DNA of 64,000 bases, from NCBI GenBank assembly GCA_000283575.1, contig AP012044.1, positions 4,092,001 through 4,156,000 on the forward strand. The letters run 5' to 3'. The position numbers and the translations under genes were made by a program. This document shows, piece after piece, positions 34,938 through 42,899 of this stretch (within the stretch, counting starts at the first letter, position 1; each line of letters starts with the position of its first letter). The stretch comes from Oscillibacter valericigenes Sjm18-20 (lineage in GTDB: Bacteria > Bacillota > Clostridia > Oscillospirales > Oscillospiraceae). The notes beneath the pieces were generated by a model. The model had not been told where the DNA came from. It saw nothing but the letters and a program-made list of their open reading frames with translations, and searched no databases.

Positions 34938-36040
34938 AGGTTTTCCTCCCGGACGATCAATGCCTGGGAGCCGTCCTCTGTAAAGACGTTTATTTTCCGA
35001 GCTTTTACACGCAGGCATACCATGGTCCCATTGGGGATCTGCTCCCAAACGTCCGCGCTTTGAATCGCCTCGATCTCTGCGCCGTCTTCCAGTTTCAAAA
35101 AGTAATGGGTGGCAGTTCCCAGAAAGACGCTGCTCTGCACGGTAGCCTTCAGGCCTTCTTCGCCGCTCGCGTGAATGACGAATTCCTCCGGTCGGATAGC
35201 GGTCAGAACGATCTGTCCGTCCTGCACATCAGGGCTCAGATTTTTTATGGAAATCCGGTATCCGCCATTCCGGTGGAATCTCAAAGATGTTTCCCCGCCT
35301 TTGTGCACCTGCGCCGGCAGAAAATTGGAAAGGCCGATAAAGTTGGAGACGAATCGGTTGGCAGGGCGCTGATACACCCGCGCGGGGGTATCAATCTGCT
35401 GAATTACGCCGCCGTTCATAACCGCAATCCGGTCGGAAACCGCCAGAGCTTCTTCCTGGTCGTGCGTCACATATACGGTGGTGATACCAATTTGCTTTTG
35501 AATGCGTTTGATGGCATTCCTCATTTCCACGCGCAGTTTCGCGTCCAGATTAGAAAGCGGCTCATCCATCAGCAACACTTCGGGCTGGATGACAATTGCC
35601 CGGGCCAGAGCCACGCGCTGCTGTTGGCCGCCGGATAGCTTTGCGGGCATTCGATCCTTCAGGTGGTCGATTTTGACAATCTTGAGAATCTCATCCACCT
35701 TTCTGTCAATCTCTTCCTTTGACATTTTCCGGTTCTTCAAACCAAAGGCCACATTGTCAAACACAGACATATGCGGAAAAACCGCATAGTTTTGAAACAC
35801 CATGCCGATGTTGCGTTTATTGGTCGGAATGTTGTTGATAATCCGGTCATTGATTCTGAATGTGCCGCCCTCAATGGAGTTAAAACCGATAATCATCCGA
35901 AGCAGTGTAGTCTTGCCGCAGCCTGAAGGGCCCAGCAGAGTAAAAAATTCTCCCGGCTGGATGTCCAGTGACAGGCCGTTGATGATGGTATCCTTGCCGT
36001 ACCGCTTGACAGCATTTTGAATGGTAATAGATGCACCCAT
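34934..36040 (-). CDS. ABC importer ATPase, FbpC-like, 368 aa
   Basis: Walker A GPSGCGKTTLLRM (about 38-50), Q-loop FQNYAVFPHM, signature LSGGQQQRVALARA (about 136-149), Walker B VLLMDEPLSNLDA and switch His in VTHDQEEALAVSD. The C-terminal third is the TOBE-type domain of the sugar/iron/spermidine branch. It lies between the binding protein and the permease. Confidence 0.93.
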   Translation of the reverse strand: MGASITIQNAVKRYGKDTIINGLSLDIQPGEFFTLLGPSGCGKTTLLRMIIGFNSIEGGTFRINDRIINNIPTNKRNIGMVFQNYAVFPHMSVFDNVAFGLKNRKMSKEEIDRKVDEILKIVKIDHLKDRMPAKLSGGQQQRVALARAIVIQPEVLLMDEPLSNLDAKLRVEMRNAIKRIQKQIGITTVYVTHDQEEALAVSDRIAVMNGGVIQQIDTPARVYQRPANRFVSNFIGLSNFLPAQVHKGGETSLRFHRNGGYRISIKNLSPDVQDGQIVLTAIRPEEFVIHASGEEGLKATVQSSVFLGTATHYFLKLEDGAEIEAIQSADVWEQIPNGTMVCLRVKARKINVFTEDGSQALIVREENL

Positions 36041-36094
36041 AATTTCCGCCTTCCCTATAACCCCGATATGATTTGTGAGGGGATTTTCTGATAA

Positions 36095-36126
36095 GATGGG
36101 CCTGCGATGAAAACCGCAGGCCCATC
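36095..36126 (-). terminator. Hairpin between the binding-protein and ATPase genes
   Basis: GATGGGCCTGCG and CGCAGGCCCATC pair perfectly (12 bp) about 20 bases after the binding-protein stop; a short T-rich stretch follows on the minus strand. It is probably a partial terminator that keeps the binding protein in excess over the rest of the importer. Confidence 0.65.
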
Positions 36127-36145
36127 CTCATTTCTCGATGTAGGT

Positions 36146-37216
36146 TTAACCCATGGATGCTTCCATGTGCTCTGTATAAGTCTCGGTGATTGTGCCCTTG
36201 TTTTCAGCAACCCAGTTGCCATCGTAGCTCTTGATTGAAGTTATTTCATTCCATGGAGTCAGGTACTCACTGAGTGTAGCGTCCTTACGTAGCGGACGTA
36301 CAGTCAGATTCTGTCCGACATAGTTTTGACAATCTTCGCTGAGCATATAGTCTACGAATTTCTTAGCATTGTTCATGTGGGCACAGCCTTTAATAATGGA
36401 GACAGACTCGCCGGGGAGAATAGCGCCCTCTTCCGGGAACACGACCTTTACTGCCACCCCGTCCCGCACATAGGCCGCCGCAGGATCTTCCCAGGTAAGG
36501 CCAACCACATACTCGCCCTCTGCAACTCCCTTATAAACCTGAGAGGAGCTGTCCAGGCAGACGCCGTCCAGATTCTGAATGAACGAATCAACCCATTTCC
36601 ATGCAGGATCCGACATGGGGTCGCCATTGCCCATATCATACAGGCCGGCCATCAGGCACTGGAAAGCAGAGCTGGAGTTCACCGGATCACCAAAGGCGAT
36701 TTTACCCTTCAGCTCCGGATTCAGCAGATCTTCAAAACCATTGATCTCCATGTCTCCGGCCAGATCCGTGTTCACGATGAACACGGTGGGATCCGAGAAA
36801 GCCGCGGAGAAGTATCCGCTAGTATTCGTGTAGCCATCCATCATGTTGGCATCTTCCGGAGAAGTATAGGCCTCCAACAGGTCCGTGTAGGAGGACAGCA
36901 TGGATTCATCAGCCGCCCAGAGGATGTCGCCCTGTGGATTCTCGGCCTCAGACTGAACGCGCTTAAGCAGTTCGCCCGTGCCGCCGGTGACGACCTCAAC
37001 CTTAATGCCGGTATCCGCTTCGAAGTTTTCTATGACAGCATTGTTCAGGCTTTCACTGCGTGCCGTGTACACGACCAGCACATTGTCTGCATCCGCCGAT
37101 GTGGACGCTCCTGCCGAAGCAGAAGCTGCGCTGCTGCTTGCCCCGGAGCTGCCGCAACCGGACAAGAGGCCCTGCACCATTACCAACGCGACTGCAAGAG
37201 ATAGCATCTTTTTCAT
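36146..37216 (-). CDS. Fbp/Afu-type ABC substrate-binding lipoprotein, 356 aa
   Basis: A lipoprotein signal (MKKMLSLAVALVMVQGLLSG ending in a Cys lipobox) and a Ser/Ala-rich linker lead to a family 1 binding-protein fold: VVYTARSESLNNAVIENFEA, DILWAADE, FIVNTDL, GKIAFGDPVNSSSA, KGVAEGEYVVGLTWEDP. It resembles FbpA/AfuA proteins. The paired C-lobe tyrosines that hold iron in FbpA are not visible near NLTVRPLRKD, so iron is doubtful and a sugar-phosphate or other small anion is possible. The ATG at 37216 has AGGGGG upstream; a longer frame upstream lacks a signal sequence. Confidence 0.85.
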   Translation of the reverse strand: MKKMLSLAVALVMVQGLLSGCGSSGASSSAASASAGASTSADADNVLVVYTARSESLNNAVIENFEADTGIKVEVVTGGTGELLKRVQSEAENPQGDILWAADESMLSSYTDLLEAYTSPEDANMMDGYTNTSGYFSAAFSDPTVFIVNTDLAGDMEINGFEDLLNPELKGKIAFGDPVNSSSAFQCLMAGLYDMGNGDPMSDPAWKWVDSFIQNLDGVCLDSSSQVYKGVAEGEYVVGLTWEDPAAAYVRDGVAVKVVFPEEGAILPGESVSIIKGCAHMNNAKKFVDYMLSEDCQNYVGQNLTVRPLRKDATLSEYLTPWNEITSIKSYDGNWVAENKGTITETYTEHMEASMG

Positions 37217-37651
37217 TGTGAAACCCCCTAAATTATTTTCGAATCTCCACAATTGAATTGTACGCTTTAAGCAATTTAATATAAATCCCAAAAAAGCAAA
37301 CTTTAGTAGTAAAATATAAAACGTAAACGTTAAACACGAGTTGCCTAACGTAACGTTTAAGGACACGCAGCAAAGTCCCAGCGGACAAAACGCGGATCAG
37401 AAGCCCCATTTCATCCTCCCACTCGTACCATAATAGCAGTCTTCTGGAGAAACATATTGACCTCGCCAGTGTCCCTCATTCGAAGGGGGAAGCTCTTCCA
37501 GCGCAAATTGTCGACGGCATGCGGATATCAAAACGCGCATATAAGCGATTAAAAAAGGGCCCTCACATTCTGATGGTATCTGCCCGAAGTAATGTTTGGC
37601 GGAAAGTTCCAAATGCAAAAAAGCCATTAATTTTGGAGGGATATCATAGAA
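37217..37651. other. Promoter region of the importer operon and IS3 flank
   Basis: The stretch upstream of the binding protein holds AACGTT-type repeats at 37321-37360 (listed). The part near 37400-37630 contains a short minus-strand frame without a ribosome binding site or recognisable product, adjoining the IS3 left end. Confidence 0.4.
37321..37360. promoter_or_regulatory. Operator-like AACGTT inverted repeats
   Basis: ACGTAAACGTTAAAC and TAACGTAACGTTTA are related inverted copies within 40 bases, about 105-145 bases upstream of the binding-protein start. They suit a dimeric regulator such as the YesN-like protein; this assignment is inference. Confidence 0.35.
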
Positions 37652-37712
37652 GTGCAGAGGGCAAACACCCCAAAAGTGATAGAATCAAAGGAAGAACAAG
37701 GTGGTGTTTGCA

Positions 37713-38000
37713 ATGCGCAAATATGACAAGGAATTCAAAGAAGAAGCGGTCAAGCTGTCCGATGAAATCGGCGTGAAGCAGGCGGCGGCACAACTGGGCA
37801 TTCCGTACTACTCTCTGGCGGAGCGGCGGCAAAAGCGAAAGGCCTTCGGAGACCACGCCTTCGTCGGCAGCGGCATTCGCCGCGACGCGCCGCTTTCCGA
37901 GAACGAGCGCTGGCTGATGAAGGAAATCACGGAACAGCGGAAAGCCAATGAGATTCTCAAGGATGCGCTGGGCTTTTTCGCCAAAGACCGGAAACGGTAA
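37713..38000 (+). CDS. IS3-family transposase OrfA, 95 aa
   Basis: A helix-turn-helix protein beginning MRKYDKEFKEEAVKLSDEIG, with the typical RYSxEFK-type start and IGVKQAAAQLGIPYYSLAE helix-turn-helix, and a C-terminal leucine zipper (NEILKDALGFFAKDRKR). It binds the element ends. The frame could also start at an upstream GTG. OrfB follows in the minus 1 frame, as usual for programmed frameshifting. Confidence 0.85.
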   Translation: MRKYDKEFKEEAVKLSDEIGVKQAAAQLGIPYYSLAERRQKRKAFGDHAFVGSGIRRDAPLSENERWLMKEITEQRKANEILKDALGFFAKDRKR

Positions 38001-38011
38001 AGCCGGAGCGG

Positions 38012-38856
38012 TTGTATGAGTACATCACGCTGCGTCGTGAGCGGTTCTGCATTCATACCATGTGTCGGGTTGTGAAAGTCAGTGAATCCGGGTACTACCG
38101 CTCTTTGCAGTCGGCCGGCAAGCCAAAACCGTGGCAGCTGCTTCCGGTCAAAATACGAGAGATTTATAATGAAAACCCGGACAATGACAATTATGGTGTT
38201 GGCCGAATTCTTCTGGCGCTTACACAGCGCGGTATTGCGGTAAGCCGCAGCAGCGTACGGCGGGCCATGAAGCGTGAAGGCCTGCCATCGCGCTCCTCGG
38301 CACCCCTGCGCAGAAGGCGGAGAACCTGATTCACCGGGATTTTACCGCAGACGCTCCCAACCGGAAGTGGCTGACGGATATCACGCAGATCCAGTGTCAG
38401 GACGGCAAGCTGTACCTGGCGGCAGTTCTGGACTGCTACAACGGAGAGATCGTCGGTCTTGCCATGGATGACAACATGAAGAAGGAGCTGTGTATCCGGG
38501 CGTTTCGGTCTGCCTGCCAGGCGCAGGGAGCCTGTGGAATGACCCTGCACAGCGACCGCGGCAGCCAATTTACCAGTTCCTCATTTCGGAAGGTGCTGGC
38601 GCAATACGGCGCGGTTCAAAGCATGAGCGGTACGGGACACTGCTACGACAACGCCAGGATGGAGAGCTTTTTTGCTACGCTGAAGAAAGAAAAACTCTAT
38701 CGAATCCGGACGGAGCGGATGCCCATGGCACAGGTTAAGAGCATCGTGTTCCGGTACATCATGACCTACTATAACCGCCGGCGAATCTATACTGCCAACC
38801 CCGGCGGCCTGCCGCCGGCCACATATCGTCAGGCCGCCCGAGGCCTGGCCGCATAA
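38012..38856 (+). pseudogene. IS3-family transposase OrfB, disrupted by a frameshift
   Basis: The first part (EYITLRRERFCIHTMCRVV then SESGYYRSLQ, HTH_21-type region) and the second (RDFTADAPNRKWLTDITQI then LHSDRGSQFTS and MSGTGHCYDNARMESFFATL) together make the DDE integrase domain of IS3 transposases (D of TDIT, D of HSDRG, E of MESF). They lie in two different frames; the change happens near 38281-38290. A full-length product cannot be made without a slip. Confidence 0.85.
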
Positions 38857-38935
38857 GCCCCGGATTTTGGGTGTTCACATTCTGCACGGTTCTTGACTGC
38901 TCCAATTTTTCTTGCTTCAGATCGGGATATACTAT

Positions 38936-38965
38936 GAAACCCCGGGGCTTTCTCCCCGGGGTTTC
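38936..38965. terminator. Strong GC-rich stem-loop
   Basis: GAAACCCCGGGG and CCCCGGGGTTTC form a 12-bp stem with a CTTTCT loop, followed by T residues on the plus strand. Confidence 0.75.
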
Positions 38966-38984
38966 TTTCACCTTAAAAGTGACA

Positions 38985-39153
38985 GCGCTTGAATAGTCCT
39001 CGGTAACAACCGCGTTGGCCCCAGAGTATCCGGCTGCATGCAACCCCTTGAATGCCATTTAAGAATGCTGCCACTCTCAGCCCTCCTGCCGGGCTTGTAT
39101 TCATATACAGAATAATCGGATGCCCGGCATCGCCGCTGGTCCTCTACAGCCAT
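38985..39153 (-). pseudogene. IS66-family transposase remnant
   Basis: On the minus strand a broken frame reads VYEYKPGRRAES followed in another frame by FKGLHAAGYSGANAV, resembling the YxYxPxR and GYLHTDGYSGYN-type region before the catalytic part of IS66 transposases. Frame changes and missing flanks show it is dead. Confidence 0.45.
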
Positions 39154-39321
39154 ATATAACTTCTTCTTACCTCCGACTGGTGTTAACCTAGCTCACGAGT
39201 ATGCCGAGGATCGGTCTGTTTCCAGATCGTGTCTGAGTTCTAAGTCTATTCAGGCTCTGCTACTCAGCGCAGCTTCATTCATTGTTCGAAGTTCCAAAAT
39301 TGTGGCTTTCCTCTATACGGC

Positions 39322-40416
39322 TTATAGTTTACATAATGGTCTGTTCCTTGCAAAGGAACTTGCGTAAGAAATTGCATTGGATAGGCTTAACTCATTCGCA
39401 TTTCCATTTCCGGCGTGACCAAAACCGGTTCCGTGGTCTACGCTGGCACGGATAATGGGCAGCCCCAAGGTCACATTCACACCGGCGACGGCATCCCAGC
39501 GTTTTTTCTCTTGGTTGTAGACAAAACCCTTTACTTTCAGGGGGATGTGACCCTGGTCATGATACATGGCAACCACAATATCATACCATCCGCCGATGGC
39601 CTTGCTGAACACGGTATCCGGCGGAGTGGGTTTGCCGTCGGGAATTTGGATTCCCTCAGCAATAGCCGCATCCACCGCAGGCTGAATCTCCTCAATTTCC
39701 TCCCGTCCGAACAGTCCGTTTTCACCGCAGTGGGGATTCAAGCCAGCCACAGCAACTTTAGGCTTTTCAATTCCCAAAGCCCTGCATGCGGAATCCGCAA
39801 TCCGGATACAATCCAGCACGCGCTCCTTTTTTACCCGGTCACAGGCCTCCCGCAAAGAAACGTGGGTGGATACATGGACAACCCGCAGATTCTCATGAGC
39901 AAGCATCATGGTGTATTTTTTTGTATGGGTATAGTCCGCATAGATCTCTGTGTGTCCCGAGTAATGGTGCCCTGCCAAATTAATGGCCTCCTTGCTCAGC
40001 GCATTGGTGACAGTGGCGTCAACTTCCTTTAACAGCGCCAATTCGATGACTTTTACAACATACTGAAACGCTGCCTCGCCGCCCAGTTTTGTCGCGCCCA
40101 GCCCGAAAGGCTGTGAAATGCCGTCCTGCTCTCTGTGGGGAATTTCATCCGGGGAAATCAGGCCCATATCCAGAATGTCGATGACTCCGTACTGGAATTT
40201 CGCCTCCGCCACACTTTTTACTCTGTGCAGTGCAAGCCGAACACCTCGAAGCCTTTCGGCAACCTGCAGCGCATATTCCATACAGGATGCGTCCCCGACC
40301 ACAAGTGGCCGGCAATGATCATACACGGATTGCTGGCTGAGGGCTCGGACTGTAATTTCCGCTCCGTTTCCAAATGGATCACCCATGGTGATTCCCACAA
40401 TCGGTCGATTGCTCAT
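39322..40416 (-). CDS. pdxA2: PdxA2-type 4-phosphoerythronate/threonate dehydrogenase, 364 aa
   Basis: PdxA-family motifs are all present: GITMGDPFGNGAEI at the N-terminus, HHYSGHTEIYADYT and NPHCGENGLFGREE with metal His residues, MYHDQGHIPLK, and RASVDHGTGFGHAG. The direct neighbour upstream is the C-terminal end of a four-carbon acid sugar kinase (DtnK), the usual partner of PdxA2 in D-threonate/erythronate-type catabolism, so this role is more likely than vitamin B6 synthesis. AAAAGGAG precedes the ATG at 40416. With the kinase broken, the pathway may no longer work. Confidence 0.88.
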   Translation of the reverse strand: MSNRPIVGITMGDPFGNGAEITVRALSQQSVYDHCRPLVVGDASCMEYALQVAERLRGVRLALHRVKSVAEAKFQYGVIDILDMGLISPDEIPHREQDGISQPFGLGATKLGGEAAFQYVVKVIELALLKEVDATVTNALSKEAINLAGHHYSGHTEIYADYTHTKKYTMMLAHENLRVVHVSTHVSLREACDRVKKERVLDCIRIADSACRALGIEKPKVAVAGLNPHCGENGLFGREEIEEIQPAVDAAIAEGIQIPDGKPTPPDTVFSKAIGGWYDIVVAMYHDQGHIPLKVKGFVYNQEKKRWDAVAGVNVTLGLPIIRASVDHGTGFGHAGNGNANELSLSNAISYASSFARNRPLCKL

Positions 40417-40429
40417 AATTCTCTCCTTT

Positions 40430-40585
40430 TTACTTTTGACCCAGCACACGCTTAGTCAGGTCGGCTATAAGCGTTTTTTCTCCGAAGCCGCCCGACTTTG
40501 AGATAACGGGATAGGCTTCTCCGCCAATATGCACCATAGACAAAACGGAACCGGGAACCAGTTCACAGACGGGACTGATTTCGGA
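40430..40585 (-). pseudogene. C-terminal fragment of a four-carbon acid sugar kinase (DtnK/OtnK)
   Basis: The minus strand reads SEISPVCELVPGSVLSM, HIGGEAYPVISKSGGFGEK, then LIADLTKRVLG and a stop at 40430, fourteen bases before the pdxA2 start. The KSGGFG-type motif is the conserved end of the DtnK/OtnK family. Only about 50 of more than 400 codons remain; its upstream side runs directly into the truncated regulator gene on the opposite strand. Confidence 0.75.
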
Positions 40586-40599
40586 CACCCGCAAGCACC

Positions 40600-42345
40600 A
40601 TGATCCGTGTTGCAAATGAACGGAATGATATTGAACTGACTGTGGAGGTGGGCGATATCGAGGAGGGTGCCAGAATCGCCAAACGTTATGAGGATGAGGA
40701 TTTCGACGCCATCCTGTCCCGCGGCGGTACAAAATTGGAGATTCAGAAAGTGACATCGAAGCCCGTTTTCGAAATTCCGATCTCTCATTTTGATCTGCTC
40801 AACATCATCAAACTTTTAGAAAACTATACCGGCAAGGTCGGGATCATTGCATATGAGAACATTGCGAAATCCACGCGGGTGCTCTGTGAGATTCTGCACT
40901 ATAATTATAGTATTTTTGTGATTGATTCATGGAATGATGCCCGGAAAAAAGTGCAGATGCTCAAGGACAGCGGCTATTCACTGATTGTAGGGGACACTGT
41001 CTCCGTGGCATATGCAGAGCAGCTAGGCATTCAGTCCATGTTGTTGATCTCCGGGGCGGAGAGCATCAGCCAGGCATTTGACAATGTCGTGACCGTCTGT
41101 AACTACTACTCACGGCTGAAAATTGAGGACGCATTTTTTCAGGCATATATTCACGGCAGAGAAGCCACAATACTTGCAATGGATGAAAGCGGAAACGTGG
41201 CTTTCTCCACCTACAGCGATGAAAAAAAGTCTCTGCTCGGCGTTTGCCGGAATATGATTCCCGCCATTCGGGTTGGAGAAACCGCAGTTGCCCACAAGAA
41301 ACTGGCCGGGGGACTTTTTATGATTTCCGGGAATAAGAGCCGCCTGATGGGAACGACATACTATTTTTTCAATATTCAAAGGAACAGGCTGGGCCTGTCC
41401 TATCTTTCCGGCTTTAAAAGCGTCGAGGTCTACAATTATGACGATTTTCAGACACAGAATTGGGATAACTTATTTCTCAGCCGCAGCAGTTGGCAGGGGA
41501 TGCTGAAGCGCTGCGATACCATCGCAAAGTCCCAGACCCCCGTCCTGATTATCGGTGAACCAGGCTCAGAAAAGGAGAAGGTGGCCGCTAAAATCTATCG
41601 GGACAGTACGGGAGGACACAACCCATTTTATGTAGTTAACTGTGCAACACTGGCGGAGCGGGAACTGGGCAGTCTGCTCAACAATGAGAATTCCCCCATC
41701 TATGCACTTCACGGCACCGTTCATTTTAAGGGTATCCATATGCTGGACCCAGGCCTTTTTGAAAAGCTGCTGGACGGCTTGCAACGCATGATGCAAATGC
41801 TGCGCAGCAGGATGATTTTCACCTATGAGATACGCTCTTCCCACACGGAGGAAAAGCAGGATGTCTATCGGTGTGACACGGTCAAAACCCGGATTGGCTG
41901 TGTGGAGATTCATCTCCCCCCACTCCGGGAATGTACCGGGGATATTCCCAATCTGTCCGTCCTTTATATCCACCGGCAAAACCGGGTCAATGGGATGCAG
42001 ATTGTAGGTCTGGAACCGGAGGCTATCAGTATTCTGGAGAATTATTCCTGGCCACAGAATATCAACCAGCTCCAGCGAGTGCTTAACGAGGCAATGCTCC
42101 TGACAGACTCGCCCTGGATTACGGCAAAGAGTATCCGACAAATCCTATCGGAGGAAAAAGTGTCCAGTGCAGCTTCCTCAGGAGGAACGCAGATCAACAT
42201 CAAACAGCCTCTATCCGGAATTATATACGACGCAGCGATGATGGTTCTTGCGGAAGAGAATATGAATCAGGTGAAGACTGCCAAACGTCTTGGGATTAGC
42301 CGGACAACACTGTGGCGCCTGCTGCACAAGAATCCGGGCGGCTAA
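40600..42345 (+). CDS. PrpR-type regulator with degenerate AAA domain, 5'-truncated, 581 aa
   Basis: It opens in the middle of the PrpR N-terminal sensor domain (ERNDIELTVEVGDIEEGA and SRGGTKLEIQ) and lacks the first 20-30 residues normal for the family; an in-frame TGA lies 21 bases before the first ATG. A PAS-like middle, an AAA domain with an altered Walker A (IGEPGSEKEKV), no GAFTGA loop, and a C-terminal Fis-type helix-turn-helix (NQVKTAKRLGISRTTLWRLL) follow. Missing GAFTGA means it should not activate sigma-54 in the usual way. It may be a damaged regulator of the pdxA2/dtnK pathway. Confidence 0.85.
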   Translation: MIRVANERNDIELTVEVGDIEEGARIAKRYEDEDFDAILSRGGTKLEIQKVTSKPVFEIPISHFDLLNIIKLLENYTGKVGIIAYENIAKSTRVLCEILHYNYSIFVIDSWNDARKKVQMLKDSGYSLIVGDTVSVAYAEQLGIQSMLLISGAESISQAFDNVVTVCNYYSRLKIEDAFFQAYIHGREATILAMDESGNVAFSTYSDEKKSLLGVCRNMIPAIRVGETAVAHKKLAGGLFMISGNKSRLMGTTYYFFNIQRNRLGLSYLSGFKSVEVYNYDDFQTQNWDNLFLSRSSWQGMLKRCDTIAKSQTPVLIIGEPGSEKEKVAAKIYRDSTGGHNPFYVVNCATLAERELGSLLNNENSPIYALHGTVHFKGIHMLDPGLFEKLLDGLQRMMQMLRSRMIFTYEIRSSHTEEKQDVYRCDTVKTRIGCVEIHLPPLRECTGDIPNLSVLYIHRQNRVNGMQIVGLEPEAISILENYSWPQNINQLQRVLNEAMLLTDSPWITAKSIRQILSEEKVSSAASSGGTQINIKQPLSGIIYDAAMMVLAEENMNQVKTAKRLGISRTTLWRLLHKNPGG

Positions 42346-42571
42346 GTTAAATTGGCCAAATCGTCTGTGAAATCTACACAATCGAAATATTCCCTGACGC
42401 TGTGATGGGTAGCCTTATAAAGCGTCATCTTGTAGCGTGCTTTTTACCTGAAACTCAGGGGTTTCAGACAAGCTGCCACCAGATATAATTACCCGGCCAC
42501 ATTGTTTTTGGCCTTCGCACCTCAATTTCTACGGATGATTGCAAATACTGCAAATTTATGATAATCCGGTA
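42346..42571. other. Intergenic region before the trp leader
   Basis: No gene recognised; a short imperfect inverted repeat near 42460 (CTGAAACTCAGGGGTTTCAG) may help end the upstream regulator transcript. Confidence 0.4.
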
Positions 42572-42599
42572 TTGACAAATGAGAAAAAGGTGCTAAAAT
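42572..42599 (+). promoter_or_regulatory. Sigma-A promoter of the trp operon
   Basis: TTGACA (42572-42577) and TAAAAT (42594-42599) are 16 bases apart directly before the T-box leader. Confidence 0.75.
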
Positions 42600-42605
42600 G
42601 ATCAA

Positions 42606-42880
42606 AATAAAACCGTTGAGGCGGAGATAACGTTGGCGATGCTCTCACAGAGAGTCCGGGATACTGAGAACCGGGCAGAAAACAAACCATCAAATGGACC
42701 GCTGAGGGCGCAGTTAAAGGTTTTTGCCGAGTATTCTGCGACGTGAAGGCATACGTTAGTTGTCAGGGATATGTTGGTATCCCATAAAGTGCGCGGCTGT
42801 ATGCCGCGAATCAAGGTGGCACCACGAATAGGTTTATTCGTCCTTGACAGAACGCAATCGTTCTGTCAAGGATTTTTTTA
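42606..42880 (+). promoter_or_regulatory. Tryptophan T-box leader with terminator
   Basis: The leader carries the T-box GGTGGCACCACG (42815-42826) just before a strong terminator (TCCTTGACAGAACG with its complement and seven T, 42841-42879). A UGG tryptophan specifier candidate at 42695-42697 lies in the usual context before GCTGAGGG. Uncharged tRNA-Trp should bind it and block the terminator, turning on the trp genes. The gene start follows 20 bases later. Confidence 0.9.
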
Positions 42881-42899
42881 TGTTCAGGGAGGGTTTCAA

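Larger units (their letters stand above)
37652..38887 (+). mobile_element. IS3-family insertion sequence, about 1.24 kb, frameshifted
   Basis: The ends are imperfect inverted repeats: GTGCAGAGGGCAAACACCCC at the left and its partner, read inward, GTGCAGAATGTGAACACCC at the right. Inside are the two usual overlapping frames of IS3 elements. The second carries a frameshift, and no clear target-site duplication was found, so the copy is likely inactive. Confidence 0.75.
38888..39321. other. Region with hairpin and IS66 remnant
   Basis: No complete gene. It holds a strong hairpin and a broken transposase stretch, listed separately. The remaining bases to the pdxA stop show nothing recognisable. 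Confidence 0.45.
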
